Both the position numbers and the translations under genes were made by a program. Below, in pieces: positions 49,988-58,642 of a stretch of 64,000 bases of DNA. The first letter of the stretch is position 1. Every line of letters starts with the position of its first letter. Location of the stretch: the NCBI GenBank assembly GCA_052246725.1, contig JBQQCL010000008.1; one strand, given 5' to 3'. The stretch comes from Pseudalkalibacillus sp052246725. Lineage in GTDB: Bacteria; Bacillota; Bacilli; Bacillales; Fictibacillaceae. The notes under the pieces were generated by a model. It searched no databases. It had not been told where the DNA came from and saw only the letters and a program-made list of their open reading frames with translations.

Positions 49988-50059
49988 TAATTGCATCACC
50001 CATTTAATTAAAGAAACAGAGGTTTTGAAAGCGATCCTTCAGTTTTGAATATTGAATAT

Positions 50060-50086
50060 AACGGCTGTCCCAGGCAGCCGTTTTCT
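50060..50086 (+). terminator. Terminator of the arsR/SRPBCC pair
   Basis: Eight-bp stem AACGGCTG / CAGCCGTT followed by TTC. Confidence 0.75.
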
Positions 50087-50179
50087 TATGCTTTAATAAC
50101 AAAACAACGTACATAATCATAAACTTTTTGAAACTTATTTCACCCCTACCCTCTCTAATGTAGTGAAAGGAGGCAGCAC

Positions 50180-50719
50180 ATGCTACATATCCAACTCGTA
50201 AAAAAAGCGATAAAGGGCGATGAACAAGCCTTTGAGTCGCTGATCCAGCAAGAAAGCGACAAACTCTATCGGACAGCTTTCCTTTATGTCCGAAACAAGG
50301 AGGATGCACTCGATCTCCTTCAGGAAACAGTTTGCAAAGCGTACGTTGCAATCGACCAACTCAAGAATCCGGAGTATTTCAGCACCTGGCTCACCAAAAT
50401 CCTTATGAATACCGCTTACGAATTTTTAAATAAAAAAAAGAGGATCCTTCTGACCGGGGATGCGTTTTTTGAGGCTATAGCCAATCGAAGTACATCCAAT
50501 GTTGAAGATCATATCGACCTGGTCAAGGCAATTTCAGGACTAAAGGAAGACTATCAATCTGTCATCATCCTATTTTATTATCAGGATCGGTCTATCCAGG
50601 ATATCGCGAAAATCATGGACCGCCCGGAAGGCACGATCAAAACGTATCTTCATCGCGCAAAATCCGATCTGAATAAGGCTTTGAAAGGAGCTCCCAATTA
50701 TGAACAAGGATTGGTTTGA
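50180..50719 (+). CDS. ECF-type RNA polymerase sigma factor
   Basis: 179 residues. Region 2 is AFESLIQQESDKLYRTAFLYVRNKEDALDLLQETV (about 15-50) and region 4 DYQSVIILFYYQDRSIQDIAKIMDRPEGTIKTYLHRAKSDL (about 122-165). It resembles B. subtilis SigV/SigW-type factors for envelope stress. It overlaps the start of the anti-sigma gene by 20 bp, as is usual for sigma/anti-sigma pairs. A sequence TGAAACTT about 40-50 bp upstream may be the -35 of an autoregulated promoter. Strong AAAGGAGG site. Confidence 0.88.
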   Translation: MLHIQLVKKAIKGDEQAFESLIQQESDKLYRTAFLYVRNKEDALDLLQETVCKAYVAIDQLKNPEYFSTWLTKILMNTAYEFLNKKKRILLTGDAFFEAIANRSTSNVEDHIDLVKAISGLKEDYQSVIILFYYQDRSIQDIAKIMDRPEGTIKTYLHRAKSDLNKALKGAPNYEQGLV

Positions 50720-52106
50720 AAAAGAGACAAAGAAAATAGATGTACCAAAAAACGAGGTTTATGCTGCAATTTCTAAAGGAATCGGTGATGGGAAAAAGGA
50801 AAAACAGCTTCACAAACGTAAAAAATCCATCAAAGCCAGTGCAATTTTATCTAGTACCGCTGCTTCACTTGTACTTGCATCAGGATTTCTTTTTGCACCG
50901 GTGACTGAAGTTCTCGCTAAGGTTCCCTTCTTAAGTGCTGTTTATGAACATGCCCCTTCAGTCGGAAATCAATTGTTCACTAGTAATCTCGTCACAGAGC
51001 TTAATCAGAAAGCGTCCGATAATGGTGTTGATGTAACCATTACCAGCGCTTACTATGATGGCAACATCATCGGAGTAACGTTCGAGGCGCATGGTGACCA
51101 ATTGACCACTGTACATATGGACGAAGGAAACCGGCCTGTTGGCGGCCTTGCTTACGAAACATTTGATGGGAAAGATCACAACCAATGGGGATCAGGCAGC
51201 TCGGGACTTCAAAAGGAAGGCGATCACTTTGTCGGATCGATTGAGTTCTACAACCCTAATGAACGTATTGCTGATGATTTTACACTTCCGCTAACATTTA
51301 CCCACTTGGCAGATGTAGATGGCAAATGGAAATTTGACGTTCCGGTAGAGCGTATTCCTAGTGAAGAAATTCAAGTCAATAAAAACACCGCTTCAAAGGA
51401 TGGGACCTTCCAACTTAAGATTGACTCGATTATAAAAGGTGAAGCCACTACCACGATCGAGTATTCCTATACGGTTCCTGAAAAAGAGGACAACTTGAAT
51501 GTGACAGTGTTTGATAATAATGAAAAAAGATTAGGTAAGTTCCATGCTGATATACTTCATGTAGAAGAAAAAGACGGGTTCGTCCATAAAACAGTACGTG
51601 AGTTATTTCCTAATAAGATAGACGAAAATGCTGATTCTCTGATGGTCTATGCTGAAACTGAACTTTATGACCAGGAGGTCCACCAGACATTAGATACGAA
51701 TGCGCCGATAAAAATAAAGAGCAATCGATTTGATTATCAAATTACTGTAGAAAATTTCAAACAAGAAAATGGTGAAGTAACAATAGATTTCAAGATCGAT
51801 AATCTTGAAAAAGACCAGATCCGTAATGATCTCCTATTGAATTTTGCTGAATTTGTTCAACTGATTCCAACAGAACGGGTCCAAAAGAACAAGGACGGTA
51901 AACTCGACATCGAAAAAATGTTAAAGTATGAAATTCGTAGCAATAATACCAAAGTCCTTAATAAAGACGATATGCGTTACCAATCATCCTTCAATATTGG
52001 TGAGAATACCGATATTCGGGAATACTCACTACTCGTTCCGTTCCCTACTTTGAGTCTGAACGACAAACCAGTAAAGCTGAACCCACTAAAAATAAATCTA
52101 AAATAA
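50700..52106 (+). CDS. Membrane-anchored anti-sigma factor with DUF4179/DUF5643-like ectodomain
   Basis: 468 residues. Residues 1-43 are the cytoplasmic, basic anti-sigma region; 45-68 is the single membrane helix (SAILSSTAASLVLASGFLF). The large outer part has the DUF4179-type start (VTEVLAKVPFLSAVYEHAPSVG) and later beta-rich domains (about 230-460). It would hold the ECF sigma factor at the membrane until a surface signal triggers release or proteolysis. Coupled to the sigma gene by overlap. Confidence 0.85.
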   Translation: MNKDWFEKETKKIDVPKNEVYAAISKGIGDGKKEKQLHKRKKSIKASAILSSTAASLVLASGFLFAPVTEVLAKVPFLSAVYEHAPSVGNQLFTSNLVTELNQKASDNGVDVTITSAYYDGNIIGVTFEAHGDQLTTVHMDEGNRPVGGLAYETFDGKDHNQWGSGSSGLQKEGDHFVGSIEFYNPNERIADDFTLPLTFTHLADVDGKWKFDVPVERIPSEEIQVNKNTASKDGTFQLKIDSIIKGEATTTIEYSYTVPEKEDNLNVTVFDNNEKRLGKFHADILHVEEKDGFVHKTVRELFPNKIDENADSLMVYAETELYDQEVHQTLDTNAPIKIKSNRFDYQITVENFKQENGEVTIDFKIDNLEKDQIRNDLLLNFAEFVQLIPTERVQKNKDGKLDIEKMLKYEIRSNNTKVLNKDDMRYQSSFNIGENTDIREYSLLVPFPTLSLNDKPVKLNPLKINLK

Positions 52107-52131
52107 GGAATAGGCTGAAGCCTTCTTTCAT

Positions 52132-52162
52132 TCTATTGAGTAAAAAAAGGCATACTCAATAG
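52132..52162. repeat. Perfect 10-bp inverted repeat
   Basis: CTATTGAGTA / TACTCAATAG around AAAAAAGGCA, between the convergent anti-sigma and VOC genes. It has no T run on the plus strand; on the minus strand the T stretch lies in the loop, so a terminator role is doubtful. GGCTGAAGCC-TTCTTTC at 52112 is a weak candidate terminator for the sigma operon. Confidence 0.5.
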
Positions 52163-52211
52163 GAGTACACCCGTTCTTCACGTGGGGGTATTCAATTAAC
52201 CCCTCGTGAAA

Positions 52212-52595
52212 TTACTTCTGCACGATTTGAATAAGGTTGCCACATGTATCGTCAAAGACAGCTATTGTTACTCCGCCCATTACTGTCGGCTCCATAGTAA
52301 ACTTCACGCCTTTTTCCAATAAACGTTCGTACTCTTTGCGAACATCTGCAACGCCAAACATTGTGGCTGGGATACCATCGGCAACTATCTTCTTTTGATA
52401 CTCTTTAGCGGCAGGATGGTCATTCGGTTCGAGTAAAAGCTCGGTCCCGTCCTGCTCCTCGGGAGAAACAAGGGTTATCCACCTAAATTCTCCGGCAGGA
52501 ACGTCCTCCTTTTTTATAAACCCCAACTTTTCCGAATAAAACTCAAGTGCCTTGTCTTGATCTTGTACGAATATACTGGTAACAACGATTTTCAT
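52212..52595 (-). CDS. VOC-family (glyoxalase-like) protein
   Basis: 127 residues with two beta-alpha-beta-beta-beta modules: VTSIFVQDQDKALEFYSEKLGFI, ITLVSPEEQDGTELLLEPN, and the C-terminal MGGVTIAVFDDTCGNLIQIVQ with the conserved Glu/Gln replaced. Such proteins include dioxygenases, lyases and resistance proteins; no catalytic assignment is possible. GGGAGG ribosome site. It follows the second leaderless ArsR-type gene and probably is its target. Confidence 0.82.
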   Translation of the reverse strand: MKIVVTSIFVQDQDKALEFYSEKLGFIKKEDVPAGEFRWITLVSPEEQDGTELLLEPNDHPAAKEYQKKIVADGIPATMFGVADVRKEYERLLEKGVKFTMEPTVMGGVTIAVFDDTCGNLIQIVQK

Positions 52596-52700
52596 ACTGC
52601 TTTTTCCTCCCTTGTTAATTGTGACGGATGGTGCTGTGCGAACAATCTGGTGGGCGCAAAATTCCTCATCGTCAGAAAGTCCTGTTCCGGTATTATAAAA

Positions 52701-52979
52701 TTACTCTACCCATCCTTTCAGTAAGTTTTTAAGTGGTTCGTTGTTAAACATTAGTACTCGATATTTCCCCTTTCGTATTGATTTTACGAGCCCTGCATCT
52801 TCTAATGTAGAAAGATGTTTAGCGATCGCCTGTCGTGAAATGGTAAGGTCGTGCTTCATAATGAGACGTGCCGTAAGTTCATACAACGTCAGCTCGTTGC
52901 GTTCGGATAGTTCATCTAATATAAGCCGCCGAGTCGAGTCGCCAAGTGCTTTGAATATAGTGTCTTTGTCCCAATTCAT
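52701..52979 (-). CDS. ArsR-type winged-helix regulator
   Basis: 92 residues: MNWDKDTIFKALGDSTRRLI, LTLYELTARLIMKHDLTISR with QAIAKHLSTLEDAGLVKSI as recognition region, and a wing GKYRVLMFNNEPL. No metal-site Cys. The longer frame reaching 53057 would include the promoter, so the ATG at 52979 is chosen; it lacks a ribosome site and starts six bases behind a -10 element, indicating leaderless translation. The VOC gene follows 105 bp downstream. Confidence 0.83.
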   Translation of the reverse strand: MNWDKDTIFKALGDSTRRLILDELSERNELTLYELTARLIMKHDLTISRQAIAKHLSTLEDAGLVKSIRKGKYRVLMFNNEPLKNLLKGWVE

Positions 52980-52985
52980 ATATCC

Positions 52986-53015
52986 AGTATAAGCAACCAT
53001 TGAGTTACTTGTCAA
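52986..53015 (-). promoter_or_regulatory. SigA promoter of the second leaderless arsR-type gene
   Basis: On the minus strand -35 TTGACA (53015-53010), 18-bp spacer, -10 TATACT (52991-52986). Six bases separate the -10 from the start codon. Confidence 0.78.
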
Positions 53016-53188
53016 TAAAAGCAATCGTATGGTTGCATGAAAAGGGAACCATATCATGTAATTTTATTTCATAGAAATATAAACTTATATTTATAAGCAT
53101 CTTGTAGGTTGTTGATAGAAGCGACCACTCTGTTAAGCAATCGGCCCCTATATGGAGTAACTAAAGCTCCTGAAATAAAAAAAATATT

Positions 53189-53653
53189 CTATAATAATTC
53201 TTTCAATCGTCTACACACTTCGTCAACTCCATCAGTTGTTGTGTCAATGATAATATCAGAACTTTTTTCTAATAATGGTAATACGTTTTCGTAACTATCT
53301 ATTACCTCTGCCCTTTCTTCCGGGCTCTTCCCATAATTATTGGAAGTTCTTTTATCTATTCTATCTAGCATTACGTTTAACTCAGCCTTGAGCAAAACTA
53401 CATTTTTAAAATGTTTATAAAATTTCCCTTAATTTGAATAACAGCCTGAAATAAATAAATGCGCTTGATTATACTTCTCTAACAATTGCCTTATTTTTTC
53501 TTCATCCTAAACCTTTTCTTCAATTTCCCCGTTTTTTATTACTTTTATGTATCCATAATCCGTATCGACTACATTGTATCCTTCCTTTTCTAATTGCTCT
53601 AATGCACTAGAAGTACCAACACCTGATAAGCCTGTTACAAATATTATTGCCAT
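53189..53653 (-). pseudogene. Small P-loop kinase-like ATPase with two internal stops
   Basis: One continuous frame of 154 sense positions from ATG 53653 to 53189 is interrupted by TAG (codon 49, 53507-53509) and TAA (codon 75, 53429-53431). It starts MAIIFVTGLSGVGTSSALEQ, where GLSGVGTS is a Walker A loop, and continues DTDYGYIKVIKNGEI, HLFISGCYSN and VVLLKAELNVMLDRI, which fits shikimate-kinase-like NTPases of about 150-170 residues. Both stops are single-base changes from plausible codons (TGG and CAA). It is therefore a recently inactivated gene. The C-terminal 68 codons remain open on their own. Confidence 0.85.
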
Positions 53654-53742
53654 ACTTAACCGATTCCCCCTATCTTGTTCATCTTCATAAAACGGTCACT
53701 ACTGCTTCTATCCCTTTTTCCAAATTATTGTCTCCTAGTCTA

Positions 53743-54461
53743 TCACTCTGCCTTATAATCGATTTCGATAAGATCCCAGGCTGTCACGACACCAAGCGGG
53801 GTTTCATCCTTTTCACCTTTTTCTGTTATGATCACGGCTTCAAGGTCATCTCCGTTTTGATGGTAGCTTTCATACAAATCTTCTATTTCAAAAATGTTGA
53901 TTGATTTCCGTGCAAAAGCGACTGGATGATCCTTTTCATATTCAAGGATGTCTTTGATCTGATAGTTTGAGAGATCGACAATGCTGTTTACGACGTGGTC
54001 TGCCATCCAGTTTACAAGTGCGCTGGCTGATAAAAGACCGATGCACTCTTTGTTTTGATAGATGGGATATTGAGCGTAGGAGTAGTCACGCATCTGATGG
54101 ACCAGAAATTCAATGCTGTCTTCATAGTCAAAACAGATGACATTTTTTGTTGCGATTGTAAGTGCATAATTGGGTTTTGAAGAATCTCAGCAATTTTTTC
54201 AATTCGTGCGACAACTTCCGGATGCGGTTCAGCAACGTAGAATCCTAGTTTTGTTTTATCGTGTACCAAAGCATTTCGTAACTTGCTATATTGATAGAGT
54301 TCTTCATGGAATGTAGAAATCACTTTATGCTTACTTCCGTGTCGTACAAGGGCAGAGAATTTGTCCGTATTGATCTTGATCATTTTCTTCAGAGACTCAT
54401 GGATTCGATTGAACGCAACCTCAAATCGCTCTGACAATGTATACTCTTTAGCAACTTTCAT
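53743..54461 (-). pseudogene. HEPN-like/CBS-domain protein split by a frameshift
   Basis: The 5' part (from ATG 54461) reads VAKEYTLSERFEVAFNRIHE, YSKLRNALVHD and AEPHPEVVARIEKIAEILQN. At about 54167-54174 (CCCAATT on the minus strand) the frame is lost. The -1-base-corrected frame continues YALTIATKNVICFDYEDSIEFLV and leads into MRDYSYAQYPIYQNKECIGL and VVTAWDLIEID, a CBS-domain pair, to 53743. A one-base deletion explains the break. Intact relatives are about 240 residues with a helical N-terminal domain and CBS module sensing adenine nucleotides. Overlaps the next upstream gene by ATGA. Confidence 0.8.
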
Positions 54462-54966
54462 CATTTCGTTGTCCTTCCTTGATAGGTTGTTATTATGGGT
54501 TTAGTCAACAAGATTTCATCCTTGATTGGAATCCCATTGTCAGCAAACAACGGTATTTCTGGTTTGATTTTTCTGCATTCAACAACTGCATTCAGAAAAA
54601 TGTCTGTGAGCTGGTATCCCCGCTTCTGATAAAATCCTAATGCATGAATGTTATCATTCGTCGTGATGAGTTTGACGCGGTTGCAATCTTTTTCTTTTGC
54701 ATAGTTCTCCAGCTTATGTAATATCCTACTTCCAATTCCTTGCTTTTCTTTGAGACTATCCAATGATATGATTTCACATTCGTTTTTTTCGATGATATAT
54801 GTAATTATCCCGTAAGTGCCCCATCATCCTCAATGATCGCAAATCCATCGAGTTGCTCACAATGATAGGTGCCTGTGGAAAGCACCATTTGTGTGCTTCC
54901 CCAATGTTCTATGAAAAAGCTGCTTATTTTCTCTTTGTTCAATTCTTTTGTTGAAACGACGTCCAT
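54461..54966 (-). pseudogene. GNAT acetyltransferase split by a frameshift
   Basis: From ATG 54966 (AGGGGAT upstream) the frame encodes STKELNKEKISSFFIEHWGS and stops at a TAA after DGALTG (about 54805-54807). The adjacent frame carries on as ITYIIEKNECEIISLDSLKE, then KQGIGSRILHKLENYAKE (acetyl-CoA loop) and NDNIHALGFYQKRGYQL to 54461. A one-base deletion just before the TAA restores GALTGYITYIIE, a normal GNAT strand. Full protein would be about 168 residues. Neighbours on both sides of it are also damaged or decaying. Confidence 0.82.
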
Positions 54967-54980
54967 TGTTGATATCCCCT

Positions 54981-55382
54981 TTATAAACGAAACGATCGGT
55001 TGATGAAGAATGCCAATGTTATAAACAGAATGCCCAGGATGACAGGTAAATCCCACCCTGGGAGGTTTTCATGGCTACCTTTTGCAACCTGAACAGTCCG
55101 CCATGTAAGGAGAACGAACAAGATCAACAATTCATTTTTGATGACGTTGATCATCATACTGGCATTCTTGTATTGTTTTTCAATATTCTCTTCGGTCAGA
55201 GTGATATAGTTATACACATGTGGATATTTCTCTAAAAACGTCAAACCAATCCACATACTGATACCTATAAAAAGCAGGAGCCATATCAGTCCTTTATGCC
55301 CCCAATTATCCGGCTCCCCTGCAAAATTAAAATGGACAGGAACCTTATTTGGTATTGAGGACCATTGCATTACAAGATACAC
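54981..55382 (-). CDS. DUF1648-containing membrane protein
   Basis: 133 residues with about four hydrophobic segments. YLVMQWSSIPNKVPVHFNFAG at the N-terminus is the DUF1648 motif (helix end, then IPxKVPxHFN), found in SdpI-like immunity proteins and membrane regulators. The N-terminal helix is unusually short because the frame closes directly upstream, so the protein may be slightly truncated or use the GTG at 55382 behind GGGTGGG. It lies 18 bp after the VOC gene's stop. Confidence 0.65.
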   Translation of the reverse strand: MYLVMQWSSIPNKVPVHFNFAGEPDNWGHKGLIWLLLFIGISMWIGLTFLEKYPHVYNYITLTEENIEKQYKNASMMINVIKNELLILFVLLTWRTVQVAKGSHENLPGWDLPVILGILFITLAFFINRSFRL

Positions 55383-55400
55383 AATGACCCACCCACTTTT

Positions 55401-55817
55401 CTATGTAATCTGATACTTCTCCTTGAATTCTGGGCTCAACTCACTCCAAACGTCGAATTTGTTTCCGTCCAGGTCATAGAAGACGAAGTTGTTCCCGGAG
55501 TGGCCTCGGTCTTCGATTTCTCCCACTCTCACATCTTGTTTCAGGAACTCTTGATGAAGCCATTCCAGCGCATGCAGCCCGTTCACTTCAAATGTCAGTG
55601 AAAAGCGTTCATCCCCCTCTGCATCTTTAAAATTCGCAGACTGATCTGTGTCTGATTTCACTAAGAAGAAGCTCTGGTTTGCTAGATTCATGATCGCCTT
55701 GTTTTGATCCTGATAATTCGTCTCTGCTCCAAGCTTGAGTTCGTACCATTCTGCTGCTCTCGCTACATTACTTACAGGAATATAGGTGGTACCGACGCGT
55801 AATAGTTTTTCATTCAT
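55401..55817 (-). CDS. VOC-family (glyoxalase-like) protein
   Basis: 138 residues. RVGTTYIPVSNVARAAEWYELKLGAE and RFSLTFEVNGLHALEWLHQEFL with the terminal FVFYDLDGNKFDVWSE give the VOC fold; the final Asp-x-x-Gly-Asn and Glu resemble metal-site residues. Function unknown. Ribosome site AAAGGAG. It sits 3 bp after a second VOC gene, so the two form an operon, perhaps a heterodimeric pair. Confidence 0.8.
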   Translation of the reverse strand: MNEKLLRVGTTYIPVSNVARAAEWYELKLGAETNYQDQNKAIMNLANQSFFLVKSDTDQSANFKDAEGDERFSLTFEVNGLHALEWLHQEFLKQDVRVGEIEDRGHSGNNFVFYDLDGNKFDVWSELSPEFKEKYQIT

Positions 55818-55820
55818 TTT

Positions 55821-56192
55821 TCAAAACTCCTTTCCAGTTGCACTTAGATCTTCAAACAACCCGATCAGATTTCCGTCTGGATCCTCGAATGTCAACCAGG
55901 CTGCTGGGACACCTTCCCGGGTATTGACTTCTTCGAGTTCAATACCTAATTCTTCCATGAGTCGTTTTCTTTCTGCTTTTATATCCGTTACACCAATCCG
56001 TATTGGTCCATTTCCGATTGCAGGAGTGCCTTCAGCCAATTGAATCCAAGTATCCTGAAGCAACTCCCATTCAGCAAAACCTTCATGTGGAATGAAGTCT
56101 GGTTTGCGGTTGAATAATACGCCATACCATTCCATACCTTTTTCAAAATCCTTTACTCTGACTTGAAAGGTTACACCAGTCAAATTCCCCAT
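55821..56192 (-). CDS. VOC-family (glyoxalase-like) protein
   Basis: 123 residues. GVTFQVRVKDFEKGMEWYGVLFNRKP, EWELLQDTWIQLAEG, IRIGVTDIKAERKRLMEELG and AWLTFEDPDGNLIGLFE are standard VOC motifs. It starts with ATG and a GGAG-type site and is followed after 3 bp by another VOC gene and then the DUF1648 gene. No substrate can be assigned. Confidence 0.8.
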   Translation of the reverse strand: MGNLTGVTFQVRVKDFEKGMEWYGVLFNRKPDFIPHEGFAEWELLQDTWIQLAEGTPAIGNGPIRIGVTDIKAERKRLMEELGIELEEVNTREGVPAAWLTFEDPDGNLIGLFEDLSATGKEF

Positions 56193-56280
56193 ACGTTAAC
56201 TCCTTTATCTTTTCATCACTATTTAGTTCAATAATTCCCTTATATTCCCTTCATTTTCACCGAAGAAATATCAGTTTTCA

Positions 56281-57141
56281 TCAACTTTCCAACGTTTTTG
56301 CTTTTTTTAGGAACTTTTTAACGACCAGAGAAGTTAAGTATAGCGTTCCTAGAAGGACTGAGCATGTGAAAACCAATTGCGGACCTGTCAGGGGTAGCAA
56401 CTGTGCTAAATGAACAGAATAAGCTAGGAGTGAGGAAGTGAAGAACTTGGCGATGGAAGCGATGATAAAGAACTTTTTGAAGGTGACCGCTCCGATTCCA
56501 GCCCCGACACAGATAATCTCATCAGGCAGGATGGGAATAATGAAAAGGAGGACTAATATTGCAGTTTCATTTTTTCCGACATATTCCCTGTACTTGTCCA
56601 GATGTTTTTCTTTTACCAATTTAGAAATAAGCTTTTGTCCTCCATATCGTACGATGTAGAACATCGTGATGAGTCCAATGATCGTACCAAGGAAACCTAG
56701 AATTGCAGCTGAAAACGGACCGAAAACAGCACTTCCGGCACCTATGGTAACCGCTTCCGGAATGGGGAGAATGATCGGTTGCACCATGCAGATCAAGAAG
56801 AAAATGAGTTTAGCAGACGATTCATTCGCCCTCAACACATTTTCGATTCCATGAGCATCCGTCAACGCTGCAAATTTTGTCAAATAGTAAATAAGCAGTA
56901 AAATGAATACAAAAGAACTCAAAGAAATCAAAGCAACCTTTGTAATCTTCAACAACTGCCATCTTTTTAATGAAACAATCAAAGCATCAAACAACACAAG
57001 TGCCAGCAATATACTAAAAAGACTCCATTTATATACAGGGAGCATAGTAGGCATGGTGCTGATGAGCAAATACGTGATCAGTACCCCCATTATCAGGTGT
57101 AAAAAGATTTCAACGGATAATTTATGTTTTCGTTCGATCAA
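56281..57141 (-). CDS. TVP38/TMEM64-family (DedA-like) membrane protein
   Basis: About 286 residues with seven or eight hydrophobic segments. The VTT domain (about 110-250) has PIPEAVTIGAGSAVFGPFSAAILG, the GxxxG-rich region FLGTIIGLITMFYIVRYGG and FIIPILPDEIICVGAGIGAV, matching TVP38/YdjX-like proteins thought to move lipids. The TTG at 57141 has GAGGGAG nine bases upstream; an ATG at 57180 also opens the frame but has no ribosome site. Divergent from the sigma factor gene. Confidence 0.78.
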   Translation of the reverse strand: MIERKHKLSVEIFLHLIMGVLITYLLISTMPTMLPVYKWSLFSILLALVLFDALIVSLKRWQLLKITKVALISLSSFVFILLLIYYLTKFAALTDAHGIENVLRANESSAKLIFFLICMVQPIILPIPEAVTIGAGSAVFGPFSAAILGFLGTIIGLITMFYIVRYGGQKLISKLVKEKHLDKYREYVGKNETAILVLLFIIPILPDEIICVGAGIGAVTFKKFFIIASIAKFFTSSLLAYSVHLAQLLPLTGPQLVFTCSVLLGTLYLTSLVVKKFLKKAKTLES

Positions 57142-57279
57142 CTGATTTCTCTCCCTCGAAAAGATAAGCTGGAACATCATTGTAAAGGATACAATTGTAT
57201 TAAATATATTTATACACCCGTATCTTTTTTCCTTCTTGAATCGTTAAAAGTGTAGAGAGGAGCTGAAGGAGTGAGGAAA

Positions 57280-57969
57280 ATGTACGCCAGGCCTGGCATT
57301 CATGTACAAAGTGAAGATGTGCAACCAGAAGAGCTACAAGAACTATATTCGAAACTGAACCGCTATTGTCATTTCCTTTCCCAAAACAAGTGGGATGGCG
57401 AGGATCTTGCCCAGGAAACGCTGTTCAAAGCACTACACCATTATGGTAAGCGGAAAATTGAACTGAATGCAGCATTATTGAAAAAGATAGCCCACAATTT
57501 GTGGATGGACCAACTGCGGAAAAGGAATCGTGAAGTGATTGGTTTCACACCTGAAGACACCGATGAAGAGAACAACAAGGAAGAAACGACAGACCTTATA
57601 GAGCATTTGATGTCGAATCTTACATCAAAGCAAGCGGTCATATTTGCTTTAAAAGACGCCTTCCGTTATCAAATCACTGAGATCGCTGAAATATTCGGAA
57701 TGACGGAAACAGCAGTCAAAGCGGCTTTAAGTCGAGCTAGGAAAAGACTCGCAAAGCTGGTTGCGGAAGAGGACCTGAATACTGTTCAAAAATTTGATAT
57801 CGATGGTGAGGCAGAAATGTTGAGAACCATACTTACCGAAGCAATTCGGTCTGAGGATCCTACTGTGCTGATCCATATCATACCGGTACTCTTCCCTGCA
57901 CAGACACAACCGAAGTCGAAGCTTATGAACTTCACCTCTCCTTCAAGCTCCCTCTCGATGGCAGCTTAA
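57280..57969 (+). CDS. Sigma-70-family (ECF-like) sigma factor with C-terminal extension
   Basis: 229 residues. Region 2 covers KLNRYCHFLSQNKWDGEDLAQETLFKALHHYG (about 25-57) and NLWMDQLRKRNRE; region 4 is LTSKQAVIFALKDAFRYQITEIAEIFGMTETAVKAALSRARKRL (about 113-157). An extra 65 residues follow, ending in a Ser-rich tail. ATG at 57280 behind GAAGGAG. No anti-sigma gene adjoins. The clpP gene begins 26 bp downstream, so the two are almost certainly one operon, an unusual pairing. Confidence 0.83.
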   Translation: MYARPGIHVQSEDVQPEELQELYSKLNRYCHFLSQNKWDGEDLAQETLFKALHHYGKRKIELNAALLKKIAHNLWMDQLRKRNREVIGFTPEDTDEENNKEETTDLIEHLMSNLTSKQAVIFALKDAFRYQITEIAEIFGMTETAVKAALSRARKRLAKLVAEEDLNTVQKFDIDGEAEMLRTILTEAIRSEDPTVLIHIIPVLFPAQTQPKSKLMNFTSPSSSLSMAA

Positions 57970-57995
57970 GCTGTAGACGAAGGAGGAAAAAAAGA

Positions 57996-58580
57996 ATGAC
58001 CACCATTCCTTATGTTATTGAACAATCCAACCACGGAGAGCGTTCCTACGATATATACTCACGATTACTAAAAGACAGGATCATCATGGTAAGTGATGAA
58101 ATCAATGATCATATGGCGAACAGCATCGTCGCGCAATTGTTGTTTCTTGCGGCTGATGATTCGGATAAAGATATTTCGCTTTACATCAACAGTCCCGGCG
58201 GCTCCACTTCAGCGGGGTTTGCAATCTTTGATACAATGCAATATATCAAACCCGACATCAGCACGATCTGTACCGGCATGGCAGCTTCATTCGGCGCAAT
58301 GCTCTTATTAGCAGGGACGAAAGGAAAAAGGTATGCGCTACCAAACAGCGAAATCATGCTTCATCAACCGCTTGGAGGTGCGCGTGGCCAAGCGACCGAT
58401 ATCGAAATTTCCGCTAAAAGGATTTTGAAGTTACGCGAACATATGAATCGCATCATTGCTGAACGTACCGGTCAACCAGTTGAAAAAGTCGCGATCGATA
58501 CGGACCGAGACTATTTCTTAAGTGCTGAAGAATCGAAGGAGTACGGGATCATTGACGAGATCATTCAGCCGAAAAAGTAA
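57996..58580 (+). CDS. clpP: ATP-dependent Clp protease proteolytic subunit
   Basis: 194 residues, standard ClpP length. The catalytic triad is Ser98 (GMAASFGAM), His123 (EIMLHQP) and Asp172 (DTDRDYFLSA). The Clp-ATPase-binding and handle regions (LYINSPGGSTSAGF, LGGARGQATDIEISAKRIL) are intact. It forms the tetradecameric chamber of ClpXP/ClpCP. Being in an operon with a sigma factor suggests it may be a second, specialised ClpP rather than the housekeeping copy, but that needs the rest of the genome. AAGGAGG site. Confidence 0.92.
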   Translation: MTTIPYVIEQSNHGERSYDIYSRLLKDRIIMVSDEINDHMANSIVAQLLFLAADDSDKDISLYINSPGGSTSAGFAIFDTMQYIKPDISTICTGMAASFGAMLLLAGTKGKRYALPNSEIMLHQPLGGARGQATDIEISAKRILKLREHMNRIIAERTGQPVEKVAIDTDRDYFLSAEESKEYGIIDEIIQPKK

Positions 58581-58600
58581 TAAAGAAAACTTGGCAAAGC
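58581..58600 (+). repeat. Head fragment of the AAAGAAAAC repeat family
   Basis: TAAAGAAAACTTGGCAAAGC directly behind the clpP stop, identical to the first 20 bases of the copy at 18771. Confidence 0.6.
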
Positions 58601-58603
58601 ATG

Positions 58604-58633
58604 AAACGGCAGTCAGCTGGCTGCCGTTTTTCT
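58604..58633 (+). terminator. Terminator of the sigma/clpP operon
   Basis: Nine-bp perfect stem AAACGGCAG / CTGCCGTTT followed by TTCT. Confidence 0.88.
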
Positions 58634-58642
58634 AATTGTGGG

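Noticed and set aside
53145..53190. Riboswitch or T-box in the spacer upstream of the VOC/ArsR pair
   Set aside because: No conserved riboswitch core or terminator/antiterminator pair could be recognised.
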